A stretch of DNA of 62,000 bases from Phoronis australis (lineage: Eukaryota > Phoronida > Phoronidae), in assembly GCA_002633005.1 (NCBI GenBank), contig NMRA01000249.1, positions 1,850 to 63,849 of the forward strand. Reading direction: 5' to 3'. Position 1 is the stretch's first letter; the number at the start of each line of letters is the position of its first letter. Made by a program: the position numbers and the translations under genes. This document shows, in pieces, positions 1 to 13,614 of the stretch. Below the pieces are notes generated by a model. It did no database searches. It was not told where the DNA came from and saw only the letters and a program-made list of their open reading frames with translations.

Positions 1-1371
1 CGTCTTCAATTTTAAACTTGCTGCAAGAAAAATGTATTTTTACAATTATACTGAATTTCGTTTGTCTAGCTCACCACGTTTAACGCACGACAAGTTGATT
101 AGTTCAGGTTAAAAATGAAAAGTACGCATACAGACGATAGACGAACTACATGTGCGTACCTCGTTTGAAAACGAAATGCGTTGTACCATGAATATCTCTC
201 TGTTTACACAAACGTGTGAACAGTATGAGTCATATGCAGTGTGCTTCTGTCGTTGAAGTTAGTCAAGCTTGACAGCTAAAGACAAGGCGGTTACTGAGCT
301 ATATTTTGTGGAATAGATTCTACGTGCAACTAGAAGGGCGTATTATGCGGTGATGTCAGTAGGCGACGTTTGCATTCTCTCTATTAATGTAGTTGTAAAG
401 CTGAGTTAATTTCCAAAGTACATGTGAAAACCCAACCTCATCACGTTAAATTTGAAAGAAATATTGATATTTAATTATTAGTTTTCCAGTATGGTTGTAA
501 AAGCGATGGATTTACCTTGAGCCGCCTGTGTAGTATTTGATTTTTGGCAATAATTTCGCATTCCTGAGTTTTAGGAATTTGTAGCCTAAGCTCTCAAGAC
601 ATTGTTGCAGTTAATTTTACTCTAGACGGACTTTGTTTGTATAAATTTTTCGGTTCATACTGATAAACTGTTGGAATTTCATAGTCTTAAATCTCGTTCT
701 GGTACACTTGAAACATCATACTGAATTCAGCCTATTGACCAGTCATAATTCCTGTTTATACTGTATGCACATGAGTTATCAATGAACTACATTTCAATCC
801 ACCACCTGACCGGGATTTTCTTTGCTGTGCTGTTGTTATTCTTTTACAAAATTGCTTTGAATCACTGTGGCATTTCATTTCGAGGGTCGTCACCGCTTAC
901 TATTGCGAAATTTCCACCCTATTATTATTATGGAAATTTTAAACCCACTGTGTTCTGTGGGAGTGCTCATTCATAGAAACATTTTTAAATCTTTCACTTG
1001 ACAGATGAACACGGTAATTGGACATCTCAAATCAAGAGTAAATGGTTCTTAAATGAGATGTTTGGAACGACTTCGTGATAGGTAATCAATGTATTTTAAA
1101 TGCGAACTTCATTCGCATTTCATTCCTTGAGTAATTCATATTCAAGCAAATATTTTCTTGCTAAAGATTTCCAAATACTTGATTCACACAATCCTAATCA
1201 TACCGATGTTTGTGTGTAGCCTTCAGATGTATTTAAACTTCGAATTTCCTTTTGCTAGTGACGATCATCCACAGTTATTATACAAGTCGAGGAAAGTTTA
1301 TAGACGTTAACGCTGATTAGAATATTATTTTAAATAAAACTGAGGTCACAATTTTGACTCAGTAACAATAC
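1..1371 (-). other. Intron following unit 1, with an extra segment of about 530 bp
   Basis: Positions 1 to about 525 and about 1050 to 1371 align with the equivalent introns of units 2 (3659-4429) and 3 (6720-7490). Unit 1 is more diverged than those two are from each other. About 530 bp from roughly 527 to 1055 has no counterpart in the other units, so it was either inserted here or lost there. No coding potential or clear element ends are seen in it. Confidence 0.6.
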
Positions 1372-2790
1372 CTTTCGAGTCGCATTCTTCTTCGTCTATG
1401 CTACCATCACAGTCGTTGTCCACATTATCGCCCAAAGAAGAAGAGGACTTCACACACTGATTCACGGTTTGCAGTTGTAAACCTATTGGCATTCCGTAGC
1501 TTTCGCGATCGCCTGTTCCATACAACCAAGCAGCGAACGTAATTGACGGTGAGGTGTGGCGAAGGTTGTGACTAACTCCGCTGGAAACGTTGATATACCC
1601 CGCTGCAAAATTTGTTCCAGGCACTGGCTTCCAATTATCAATGAGTAATTGCTTGCCATCTATTGTCAGGCCATCTTTTTGAGAATCGTCTATAATAATC
1701 ATAAGATAGTTAGCGTAGTCACCGCTTCCAGTTTCGCCACCTGAGTATGTTGGCGTTGCAAAGTTGTAATCCCGGCTGTATTGCCCTGTTGGAGGTATGA
1801 GCATCATTGATGGATCAGCTGGCTCACTACTATCTCTTTGACTGAATACCAGCTGAACGACCAGGACTGGGGCACTGGCAACTATGTAGTGATTTGCGGA
1901 GGACGGTAACAAGTATTCCGAAAATTGACCTGCTTTAGCGATGGTCGTATCAGCCTGTCCGTTTATTTTAATAACGGTGTTGTCTCGGCTTGCAACTATG
2001 CGGAAGACGTCACCTGTTGTTCGACCCGGTATAGCTTGAGTAGCAAATCGAGTTCCATAAGATTTCACAGGCGGAAGCTGTTCCACCAAATGATCACGAG
2101 ACTCGGTACCTGCTCCTACGTTGGTGCGCGCGTTTCCACTGAAAACACTTATGTTCTGGTTGCTCGTAATGAATGTACCTGTTAAATCACCGGCACTTTG
2201 AATTTGCAAAGTGTCGAATCTATTAAGATTGACATTGAATGTTTGACTGTTTGTGTAAGTTACCCCATCGTACACAACTGTAAGTGGGCTTGTTGGATTT
2301 GGCAGGCGAATGGTAACGACACTTGAGTCGTGCAAACCGATAACCCCAAATTGCGTAACGATTGCAGCTGGCCAGTAAGATACTGTGTAGTATCTGGTAC
2401 CTTGGAGATGAGTGGGAAGTGCCAGGAAGGCATCGTTGGAGAACAATTCCATGTTGACACCGTAAACAGAAATGTCGTTTGACGCTTCAACTAGAATTGC
2501 CTTTGTTGAAAGGGAGGAACCGGACATTCGAAAGACGTTGTCGATCAAGAACCGTTTGACTTCTCCTCTGTTTAAAGTGGCATTGGAGTTGATGTAAGGC
2601 GTGCTCCAACGAGGTGAGGTTACTTTGACGAAGGTTTGCTGTCCTCTGGTAGGCGTCACATACAGCTCTAGAGGGAAATCTTTTTGCTGTTCTGTAACTA
2701 TGTTTGCCAAAAACATGACAACAAACTCCATGCCGCCAGCATCAGCTCCAGCTTTGCAGTCCTCGTCTACGCGGCCGTCACCGTCGTCGT
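1372..2790 (-). CDS. Exon 13: IgGFc-binding N-terminal-type domain, unit 1 (last exon in window)
   Basis: This 1,419-bp exon, phase 1 to 1, has acceptor CACCTTACAG|AC and donor CGAAAG|GTATTG. The order is DDDGDGRVDEDC, the IgGFc-binding-type domain, then a cysteine and DNVDNDCDGSIDEEECD. The donor in phase 1 predicts a further 47-bp-type exon below position 1, by analogy with units 2 and 3, where it lies about 890 bp further on. This is not necessarily the C-terminal unit of the protein. Confidence 0.93.
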
Positions 2791-5700
2791 CTGTAAGGTG
2801 AATAATTATGCGTAAATTTTAACTAAAAATACTGAGAAAAGCCAGTGTTGTTTTAATTTTACCATCGTTGTCGAGCTACTGTAAACGTTGTCTTCTGCAT
2901 TTATCAGTAATATTAGGATGGAACGTGGTCTTTCAAGTGTCTACAATTGATAACATGTAATGGGTGCCTCTGGGTTACTCATGTGATGTAATGTTCCCTT
3001 CGTTTTCATTCGGATCTAATTTTTCAGTTTAACCGTAGAAACACTATCTGAGCTTGGCTTAAAAATCATTGTAATAGATTGTTCTAATCTTGGTTGTTTG
3101 AAACACGACACCGAGTTCCTTAGGACGTATGGTGAAGATTTATGTAACCTTGCTTACCGGCGCTGTTGCAGACTTCCTCGTCCACATTTCCGTCGCAGTC
3201 ATTGTCAACTCCGTCTCCAATTGAAGACTGTGATGGTATGCACTGAAAAAACCAATAATGTAAGAAATCTTCGCAGACTTGCACAGTAAAACCACATGTA
3301 ACTGAAGTGAGTTACACGTCTTAATGAAAATAAACCATTACCTGAAAATTTTTGTCATATATTGTATGTTATTTGTGATTCAGGAGCATGTTTGATTATA
3401 CGCCGATTTGCTTTATTTTTGTTATTTATTACTTGTGGTTAAAGGATAGCCAGTGATATTAAGATGTGGTTGAATCTAAATTGCTACTACTTACCGACGG
3501 TTTGCGACAGTCTTCATCTGCTAAACCATCACCATCATTGTCTGCAGCAGAAAATAGTGAGAATGAACTTACACCGTCTAATGTATATTATGATGTTCAG
3601 GTTGAAAGAAAAATGTAACGGCGGTAACAAAGAACCTCCCAAGCTTTAATGTGTTGTACCGTCTACAATTCTAAACTTGTTGTTACGCTTTACTCTAATG
3701 AAAAATTTATACTCTTACAATTATAGTGAATATCGTTTGTCTAGCTTACCACGTGTTGACGAACTTCAAATTGTGATTACTTCTGGTTAAAAATGAATAG
3801 TACCCCCTGTTTACACAAACTTGTGAATAGTAAGAGACATTTGCCTGTGTTTTTTGTAGTTTAAGTTAGTCTTGTTTGACAATACGGTTACTGGGATGTA
3901 TGTGGTGGAACAGATTCTAGATGCAACTAGAAGCGCGTATGTGTCGGTGATGTCAGAAAGAGGCGACGTTTGTAATTTCTGTATGTATGCAGTTGCAAAG
4001 CTCAGGTAACGTCCAAAGCACTTGTGAAAACTCAACCTAATCACGTCGAATTTGAGACATATATCGTTAGTAATTTTCTTAGGTGGATGTAAAAACGATG
4101 GTTTTACCTTGAGAAAGGAGTTTGAAATTTCTTAGTACTGGGTAATGAATTTACTTTATATGGGAAATTGATTTGCTTTTCATTCCCCAAAAACAAGTAT
4201 TCAGGGAAAGGATTGTTTTACAGATAATTACGAGTAAATGATTCACACAATGCTAACACTATCGATGTTGGTATGAAGGCGTCAGATGCATTTGTACTTC
4301 GAAAATCCTGCTGTTGGAGACGACCATCGATAGTGTTTGTGTTAATCGGTGATTGTTTATAGATATTCACGTAGATTGTAAAATTATGTAAATAAAACAG
4401 AGGTCACAATTTTGACTCAGTAACAATACCTTTCGAGTCGCATTCTTCTTCGTCTATGCTACCATCACAGTCGTTGTCCACATTATCACCCAACGAAGAA
4501 GAGGACTTCACACACTGATTCACGGTTTGCAGTTGTAAGCCGATTGGCATTCCGTAACTTTCGCGATCGCCTGTTCCATACAACCAAGCAGCGAACGTAA
4601 CTGACGGTGAGTTGTGGCGAAGGTTGTGACTAACTCCGCTGGAAACGTTGATATACCCCGCTGCAAAATTTGTTCCAGGTACTGGTTTCCAGTTATCTAT
4701 AAATAATGGCTTCCCATCTATTGTCAGGCCACCTTTTTGAGAATCGTCTATAATAATCATAAGATAGTTGGCGTAGTCGCCGCTTGCTGTTTCGCCACCT
4801 GAATATGTTGGCGTTGCAAAGTTGTAATCCCGGCTGTATTGCCCTGTTGGAGGTATGAGCATCATGGATGGATCAGCTGGCTCACTACTATCTCTTTGAC
4901 TGAACACCAGCTGAACGACCAGGACTGGGGCACTGGCAACTATGTAGTGATTTGCGGAGGACGGTAACAAGTATTCCGAAAATTGACCTGCTTTAGCGAT
5001 GGTCGTATCAGCCTGTCCGTTTATTTTAATAACGGTGTTGTCTCGGCTTGCAACTATGCGGAAGACGTCACCTGTTGTTCGACCCGGTATAGCTTGAGTA
5101 GCAAATCGAGTTCCATAAGATTTCACAGGCGGAAGCTGTTCCACCAAATGATCACGAGACTCGGTACCTGCTCCTACGTTGGTGCGCGCGTTTCCACTGA
5201 AAACACTTATGTTCTGGTTGCTCGTAATGAATGTACCTGTTAAATCACCGGCACTTTGAATTTGCAAAGTGTCGAATCTATTAAGATTGACATTGAATGT
5301 TTGACTGTTTGTGTAAGTTACCCCATCGTACACAACTGTAAGTGGGCTTGTTGGATTTGGCAGGCGAATGGTAACGACACTTGAGTCGTGCAAACCGATA
5401 ACCCCAAATTGCGTAACGATTGCAGCTGGCCAGTAAGATACTGTGTAGTATCTGGTACCTTGGAGATGAGTGGGAAGTGCCAGGAAGGCATCGTTGGAGA
5501 ACAACTCCATGTTGACACCGTAAACAGAAATGTCGTTGGATGCTTCAATTAAGATTGCCTTCGTTGACAGGGAGGAACCGGACATTCTAAAGACGTTGTC
5601 GATTAAGAACTGCTTGACTTCTCCTCTGTTTAATGTGGCATTGAAGTTGATATACGGCGTGCTCCAACGAGGTGAGGTTACTTTGACGAAGGTTTGCTGT

Positions 5701-8700
5701 CCTCTGGTAGGTGTCACATACAGTTCTAGAGGGAAATCTTTTTGCTTTTCTGTAACTATGTTCGCCAAGAACATGACAAGGAACTCCATGCCGCCAGCGT
5801 CAGCTCCAGCTTTGCAGTCCTCGTCTACGCGGCCGTCACCGTCGTCGTCTGTAAGGTGAGTAATTATGCGTAAATTTCAACTAAAATATTGACAAAAGCC
5901 AGTGTTGTTTTAATTTTACCATCGTTGTCGAGCTACAGTAAACGTTGTTTTCTGCAATTATCAGTACTATTAGGATGGAACGTGGTCTTTCAAGTATCTA
6001 CAATTGATAACATGTTGTTATGGCTGCCTCTGGGTTACTCATGTGATGTAATGTCTCCTTCGTTTTCATTTGGATGTAATTTTTTAGTTTCACCGTAGAA
6101 AAACTGTATGAGCTTGGTTTAAAAATCGTTATAATAGACCGTTCTAAGCCTGGTTGTTTTGAAACATCACAGCAACTTCCTTAGAACAAGTGCTAAAAGA
6201 TTAATAAGCTTCCTTACCGACGCTATTGCAGACTTCTTCGTCCACATTTCCGTCGCAGTCATTGTCAACTCCGTCTCCAATTGAAGATTGTGATGGTATG
6301 CACTGAAAAGACGAATTATGTAAGAAATTTTCGCAGACTTGAAGAACTACATGTAACTGAAATTAGTTACACCTTTTAATGACATTAAACCGTTACCGGA
6401 ATAATTTTGTCACCAATTGTAAGTTATTTGTGATTTAGTAACATGCTTTATTATACACTGATTTACTGTATTTTTGTTATTTATTACTCGTGCTTGTTAA
6501 AGGATAGCAAGTGATATTAAGATATGGTTGAATCTAAATTGCTACTACTTACCGACGGTTTGCGACAGTCTTCATCTGTTAAACCATCACCATCATTGTC
6601 TGCAGCAGAAAATAGTGAGAATGAACTTACACCGTCTAATGTATATTATGATGTTTAGGTTGAAAGAAAAATGTAACGGCGGTAACAAAGAACCTCCCAA
6701 GCTTTAATGTGTTGTACCGTCTACAATTCTAAACTTGTTGTTACGCTTTACTCCAATGAACAAATTATACTCTTACAATTATAGTGAATATCGTTTGTCT
6801 AGCTTACCACGTGTTGACGAACTTCAAATTGATTACTTCTGGTTAAAAATGAATAGTACCCCCTGTTTACACAAACTTGTGAATAGTGAGAGACATTTGC
6901 CAGTGTTTTTTTGTAATTTAAGTTGATCTTGTTTGACAATACGGTTACTGGGATGTATGTGGTGGAATAGATTCTAGATGCAACTAGAAGCGCGTATGTG
7001 TTGGTGATGTCAGAAAGAGGCGACGTTTGTAATTTCTCTATGTATGCAGTTGTAAAGCTCAGGTAACGTTCAAAGCCCTTGTGAAAACTCAACCTAATCC
7101 CGTCAAATTTGAAAAATGTATCATCAGTAATTTTCTTACTAGGTGGATGTAAAAACGATGGTTTTTCCTTGAGAAAGGAGTTTGAAATTTCTTAGTACTG
7201 GGTAATGAATTTACTTGATATGGGAAATTGATTTGCATTTCATTCCCCAAAAAGAAGTATTCAGGGAAAGCATTGTTTTACAGATAATTGCGAGTAGATG
7301 ATTCACACAATGCTAACACTATCGATGTTGGTATGAAGACGTCAGATGCAGTTGTACTTCGGAAAATCCTGCTGTTGGAGACAACCATCGATAGTGTTTG
7401 TGTTAATCGGTGATTGTTTATAGATGTTCACGTAGATTGTAAAATTAACTAAGTAAAACAGAGGTCACAACTTTGACTCAGTAACAATACCTTTCGAGTC
7501 GCATTCTTCTTCGTCTATGCTACCATCACAGTCGTTGTCCACATTATCACCCAAAGAAGAAGAGGACTTCACACACTGATTCACGGTTTGCAGTTGTAAA
7601 CCTATTGGCATTCCGTAACTTTCGCGATCGCCTGTTCCATACAACCAAGCAGCGAACGTAACTGACGGTGAGTTGTGGCGAAGGTTGTGACTAACTCCGC
7701 TGGAAACGTTGATGTAACCCGCTGCAAAATTTGTTCCAGGCACTGGCTTCCAGTTATCTATAAGTAATTGCTTTCCATCTATTTTCAGGCCACCTTTTTG
7801 AGAATCGTCTATAATAATCATAAGATAGTTGGCGTAGTCACCGCTTCCTGTTTCGCCACCTGAGTATGTTGGCGTTGCAAAGTTGTAATCCCGGCTGTAT
7901 TGCCCTGTTGGAGGTATGAGCATCATGGATGGATCAGCTGGCTCACTACTATCTCTTTGACTGAATACTAGCTGAACTACCAATACTGGCGCAGTAGTAA
8001 CTATGTAGTGATTTGCAGAAGATGGTAACAAGTGTTCAGAAAATTGACCTGCTTTAGCGATGGTGGTATCTGCTTGTCCGTTAATTTTAACAACAGTGTT
8101 GTCTTGGCTGGCAACTATGCGGAATACGTCACCTGTTGTTCGATGCGGTATAGCTTGAGTAGCAAATTGAGTTCCATAAGATTTCACGGGGGGCAGCTGT
8201 TCTACCAAATGATCACGAGACTCGGTACCTGCTCCTACGTTGGTGCGCGCGTTTCCACTGAAAACACTTATGTTCTGGTTGCTCGTAATGAATGTACCTG
8301 TTAAATCACCGGCACTTTGAATTTGCAAAGTGTCGAATCTATTAAGATTGACATTGAATGTTTGACTGTTTGTGTAAGTTACCCCATCGTACACAACTGT
8401 AAGTGGGCTTGTTGGATTTGGCAGGCGAATGGTAACGACACTTGAGTCGTGCAAACCGATAACCCCAAATTGCGTAACGATTGCAGCTGGCCAGTAAGAT
8501 ACTGTGTAGTATCTGGTACCTTGGAGATGAGTGGGAAGTGCCAGGAAGGCGTCGTTGGAGAACAACTCCATGTTGACACCGTAAACAGAAATGTCGTTTG
8601 ACGCTTCAACTAGAATTGCCTTTGTTGACAGGGAGGAACCGGACATTCTAAAGACGTTGTCGATTAGGAATCGTTTGACTTCTCCTTTGTTTAAAGTGGC

Positions 8701-11700
8701 AGTGAAGTTGATGTAAGGCGTGTTCCAACGAGGTGAAGTTACTCTGACGAAGGTTTGCTGTCCTCTGGTAGGGGTCACGTACAACTCTAGAGGGAAATCT
8801 TTCTGCTTTTCTGTAACTATGTTCGCCAAGTACATGACAAGGAATTCCATGCCACCAGCATCAGCCCCAGCTTTGCAGTCCTCGTCTATGCGGCCGTCAC
8901 CGTCGTCGTCTGTAAAAGCAAGCAATGGGGCGTTAATTGCAACTACAATTACTACAAAAATCAAATTTCCTTTGCATTTCAATATATTCTGTACCGTTTG
9001 ATTTTTTTTTTCTTTTGGAATCATTAGCAATATTAGGATAGAGAGCCGTGTTACATGTATTTATAATTGATAACATGTTCAATGGTACATGTATATGTAC
9101 TTCCGTGTTAGCTGTGTGGTATCATGTTTTCTTCGTATTCATTCGTAATATTTTTCTGTAGTTGAAGACTGGGATAAACTTTTAGAACCTGGTTTAAAAT
9201 CCAGCGGAATGTATCAACAAACAAATGTTGTAAGTTTAAGTTAGATCATTTACCGGCGCTGTTACAAACTTCTTCGTCCACCTTTCCGTCGCAGTCATTG
9301 TCAACTCCGTCTCCAATAGAGGGGTCTGATGGTACGCACTGAAATGTCAATTCTTTAAGAAGTCTTTGCTGACATGTTGGACTAAATGAATGAAGGTATT
9401 ATCAAACGGATTTTTTTCGCGAATATTAAACCATTGTTGATTCAATAACATGTCCGCGGTATATATCCTGCTTATATAACACTGAGGTTATTTAAGATTT
9501 CAAATAGACCGGGATTTCTGATTCAATACCCTGTGGCATGTTTTGGAAATGGTTGTCTTAAGGAATTAACTACATTTCCACAAGGAGTATTCCACATTTT
9601 TTGAAAACGTGCGCACCTTGTATTTTGTTATGGGAAGGGATTTATACTCACTTTTTTGCAGTCTTCATCAACACGACCATCTCCGTCGTTGTCTGTAACA
9701 CACGATACAATGCAACATTTCATAGGGCGTCTAGTAATCTTGGCACCCATATATCAATTTTTATTTCAATGATGAGAATCAACAAGGAAGTGCCTTCAAC
9801 GTAGTTCATTGCATATGTAAATAAAAAGGCAATAATTTTGCCAAGTGTTTGGTGAAATTGGGGCTTGATACGTTTTGGACGTTCACACCAACAAGATGGC
9901 CAACTAAACTAACTAAACGTCGAACAACATTGGAAGACTTAAGCAAGATGGCGATTGTTGAAATGAAACCATTTTTGTCTACCGCATCTCGGACTTTCCG
10001 TCAACAAACAGCGTGTTCCAGTTTTTTAATCGACACTGTCGATTACGCAGTGCGTTTGAAATTTGTTTCCGTCCTCTTTTACCAATTCAAAACACTTTTT
10101 CAGATTCATTACCGCGTAAGTGTTCCTTCTGTTAATGGTTGAACTGTGAGGCTTGCCGCGGCTACCCAGAAAAGCTGGAAAATCCAAATCTCGTGATTTG
10201 AAATTAATTTTGAGAACTTACCAACAGAGTCGCAGTCCTCTTCGTCTATTGTCCCATCGCAGTCGTTGTCTACCTTGTCGCCCTCAGACGACAATGTGTT
10301 AACACATTTCAAGTTTGTGTTTGCCATCTGCATGCCGATTGGCAAGCCGTAGCTCTCTCTGTCAGCTGTTCCGTACAGCCAAGCGCCGAACGTCACTGAT
10401 GGGAGTTTGTGGTGCACTTTGTGAGCACTGCTGCTGCTCACTGTCGTGTTACCGCCGACAAATGTGGTCTGGCTAATGGGCTGCCAATTTATAGCGAGTG
10501 GCTGTCCGTCGAGAAGGAGGTCGTCCTTGAATGATTCCTGAATGACAATTAGTAAATAGTTTGTGTAGTCGCCGCCAACAACCCCACCGGAGTAATGAGG
10601 GGTAAGCAAATGATAATCCCTACTCCATTGTTGAACAGGTGGAATCAGCATCATAGCTGGATCGGCGGGCTCGTTGGTGGCAATTTGACTGTGAACTATC
10701 TGCACTACCATAATCGCCTTGTCTGACGAGAAGAAGTGGTTGCTATCCGATGGTAGGATGTACTCTGCTATATCGCCAGCCTTGGACAGTGTGAAGTTGG
10801 TTTCGAAGTTGATACTGACGGCCGTATTTTCCTCGCTTGCTACTAAACGGTAAATATCCCCAGTTGTACGGTAGGGACTCGGGATGGCAGCAAAATTTGT
10901 ACCCCATGACGTCACTGGCGGCATTTGTTCAACCAAGTGATCGCGCGTGCGTGTATTAGATCCAACATTGGTGCGTACATTACCCGAAAAAACGTTCACA
11001 GTGCTATTGCTTGTGATTAGTGTTCCAGAAAGATCTGCCCGGCTTTGAATTTGCAAAGTGTCGCATCTGTTCAGAGTTACTTTCAGGGTCTGGCCGCTGC
11101 CGTAAATGACGCCTTCGTATTTAATTCCAACTGGTACAGGGTGAATGGGAAGCGTGATCTCTACCAGCGTTCCATCTTTCATACCAACTACTCCAAACTG
11201 GGTGTTGATCTCGGCAGGCCAGTAAGACATTGTGTAGTACCGCTTTCCTTGCACGTGCGATGGAAGTGCCAGGAAAGCGTCGTTAGAGAATTCTTCCATG
11301 TTAACACAGTAAACATTGATGTCGACGTTGGACTTCACCAAGATCGCCTGCGTGGAGCGCCCTGTTCCTGACTGCCTCAGTCTATAGTCGATTTCAAACT
11401 TGTGAACCTCACCCGGTTTGATAAAAGCGACCTTGTTTATTGCAGGAGCACTCCATTTTGGAGATGAGACTGTTACAATTGCTTGCATGCCACGCGCTGG
11501 GGTAGCGTACAGCTCTAAAGGAAAATTCTTCGGAGTTTCGACTTTGTTCTGCATGAACATGATAAAGAATTCTTTTCCCGCTGCATCGTCGCCAGCAGCA
11601 CAGTCTTCATCGACCTTGCCGTCACTATCGTCGTCTGCAAGGTACGCAAACACATACGTGAGTTACATAAAAGCAACGTAGAACCTTTATATTTACACAC

Positions 11701-13550
11701 CGTGTGCATTGCCGCATACAGCGCAGATGCAAGAGGCGGTTATTATTTTAAACATTCCCTACAAGAGCAACGCGGAGCGTTGAAATGCGCCCACACATGC
11801 ACTGCAAACGATGTGATTCTAGAGGTGTTCATTTGTATCATAAAATGACCACTAGATGGTGCAAAATACTTCGAATCAATCCAAAAACGGGAAAATGTCA
11901 CCGTTTCTGTAACAAAAAACTATTTGCAACTAGGGGGCACAGCGTTCTTCGGATCCTTCTGAAAGTCGTCGTCTCCCGTTGTCAACTTCGTGTAAATACA
12001 TTTGTTAAGTTTAATAAAGATCAGGCAGAAGGCTTAGGAGATACAGCTATGGTCGTAAAAAACAAAACTGCCTCTAGGAGGCGTCACACTAAGAACATAA
12101 ATGCCAATTTTCACAATCATCCTAAGAGTGCTTTGGTTAACAGAGAGCAGACGCCAAAACAGACTGAAAACAGTAAAAATGGCCACTAGACGACGCAAAT
12201 TATGTCGAATCTATCGAAAAGTGGAAAATGTCATCTTTTTTAACAGAACGCTATTTACCAAATTTCATGAAAATCCGTCAAGGAACTTCTGAGAAACGGA
12301 GGAAAACGAAAAAAATTAAATTACCACTAGAGGGCACAGTATTCTTCGGATCCATCTGAAAGTCGCCGTTGTCAACTTCATATAAATGTGTGTGCTAAAT
12401 CTAATAAAGATCCTGCAGAGGGCTGAGTAGATACAGCTATGAGCGCAAAAATACAAAACTGCCACTAGAATGCTCCACAGTAGTCGAAGTCGTCTGGAAA
12501 TCATCGTCAACCGTCATCTTCCCAATAAGAACATACATGCCAATTTTCAGTCATCCTTAGAATGGGTTGTTTACTAGAGGGGTGGACGCAAAACAAACAG
12601 ACACCAATATAGTAAAATTACTTTGAATCAATCCGAAAACATGAAGATAGCGTCATCTCATTTGATAGATGCCCATATGCCAGATTTCATGAAAATCGGT
12701 TGAAGACCTTTGAAGATACAGAGGCAAACGTAAAAACTAAAATTGCCACTAAAGAGCAGAGCGGTATTTGTCGAGTCCGAAACTTGTCCTCTGTCGTCAA
12801 CCCCATAGGAACACACCTGCCTAATTTCAATGAGATCCTGCAAGAGGTTTAGGAGATCAACCGCGGACGAATGACGCCCAGTCGCCCAGACAGAGATGAC
12901 GGCAATATAAACATGTGGACACGTAATAAACGAAGCAATACGAGTAAACTTTATAATGGCCCTTATGGAATGCAAACGAAGTAAGAACTGCTCTTCTCAA
13001 TAAGAACACACCTGACACATTTTGTCATGATTCTTCAAGAAATTTCTACTTTGGAGAATAGAAAGGCAGGGGACAAAAACAATAGAAGGCCCTTAGGTCA
13101 AATCTACCTCAAACAGGGCGTATCCTGTTGCCGACGTGACAAAGTTTTTGGCCAAATTTTATTTACTTGATAGACTTCTAGGCAAACGCAAATAAATGCA
13201 AATTTTTCATCTCCACCCTAGTAGGATTTGTTCCAAACATAGCCAAAAACAATGAAAGTGGTCAGTAAGTGGCCTACAATACGTTGAATCTATACGAAAT
13301 GAGAAATGCTCATCACGTTTTCAATAGAAAGTTATTTCATAATAATCTTCCAAATAACTGCGAAGATGCATAGGAAAATGTAAACAGAGTAAAATTGCCT
13401 TTAGGGGACACAGTGATAGTCGGATCCGTCCGAAATTTCTGGCATGCAGTCTATCCATGATAGAAAAATATTTGTAAAATTCTCGAACATACATCAAGGA
13501 TTTTTGGAGAAACAGCAGCGGGTGCAGGACGGACAGACGTACACACGCGT

Positions 13551-13614
<64 letters not shown>

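Larger units (their letters stand above)
1..9250 (-). repeat. Tandem segmental duplication, unit length about 3.06 kb
   Basis: The donors of the large exons recur at 1372, 4430 and 7491, spacings of 3,058 and 3,061 bp. The introns between them also match: 2800-3490 with 5858-6550, and 3659-4429 with 6720-7490. Each unit holds one 47-bp exon, one 85-bp exon and one 1,419-bp exon. Because introns duplicated with exons, the copies arose by recent unequal exchange inside one gene rather than by retroposition. Confidence 0.9.

Noticed and set aside
1925-2185. Conserved 86-codon plus-strand frame repeated at 4983-5243 and, altered, at 8032-8304
   Set aside because: It lies antisense to the IgGFc-type exon. 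Its conservation follows from the near-identity of the tandem exons.
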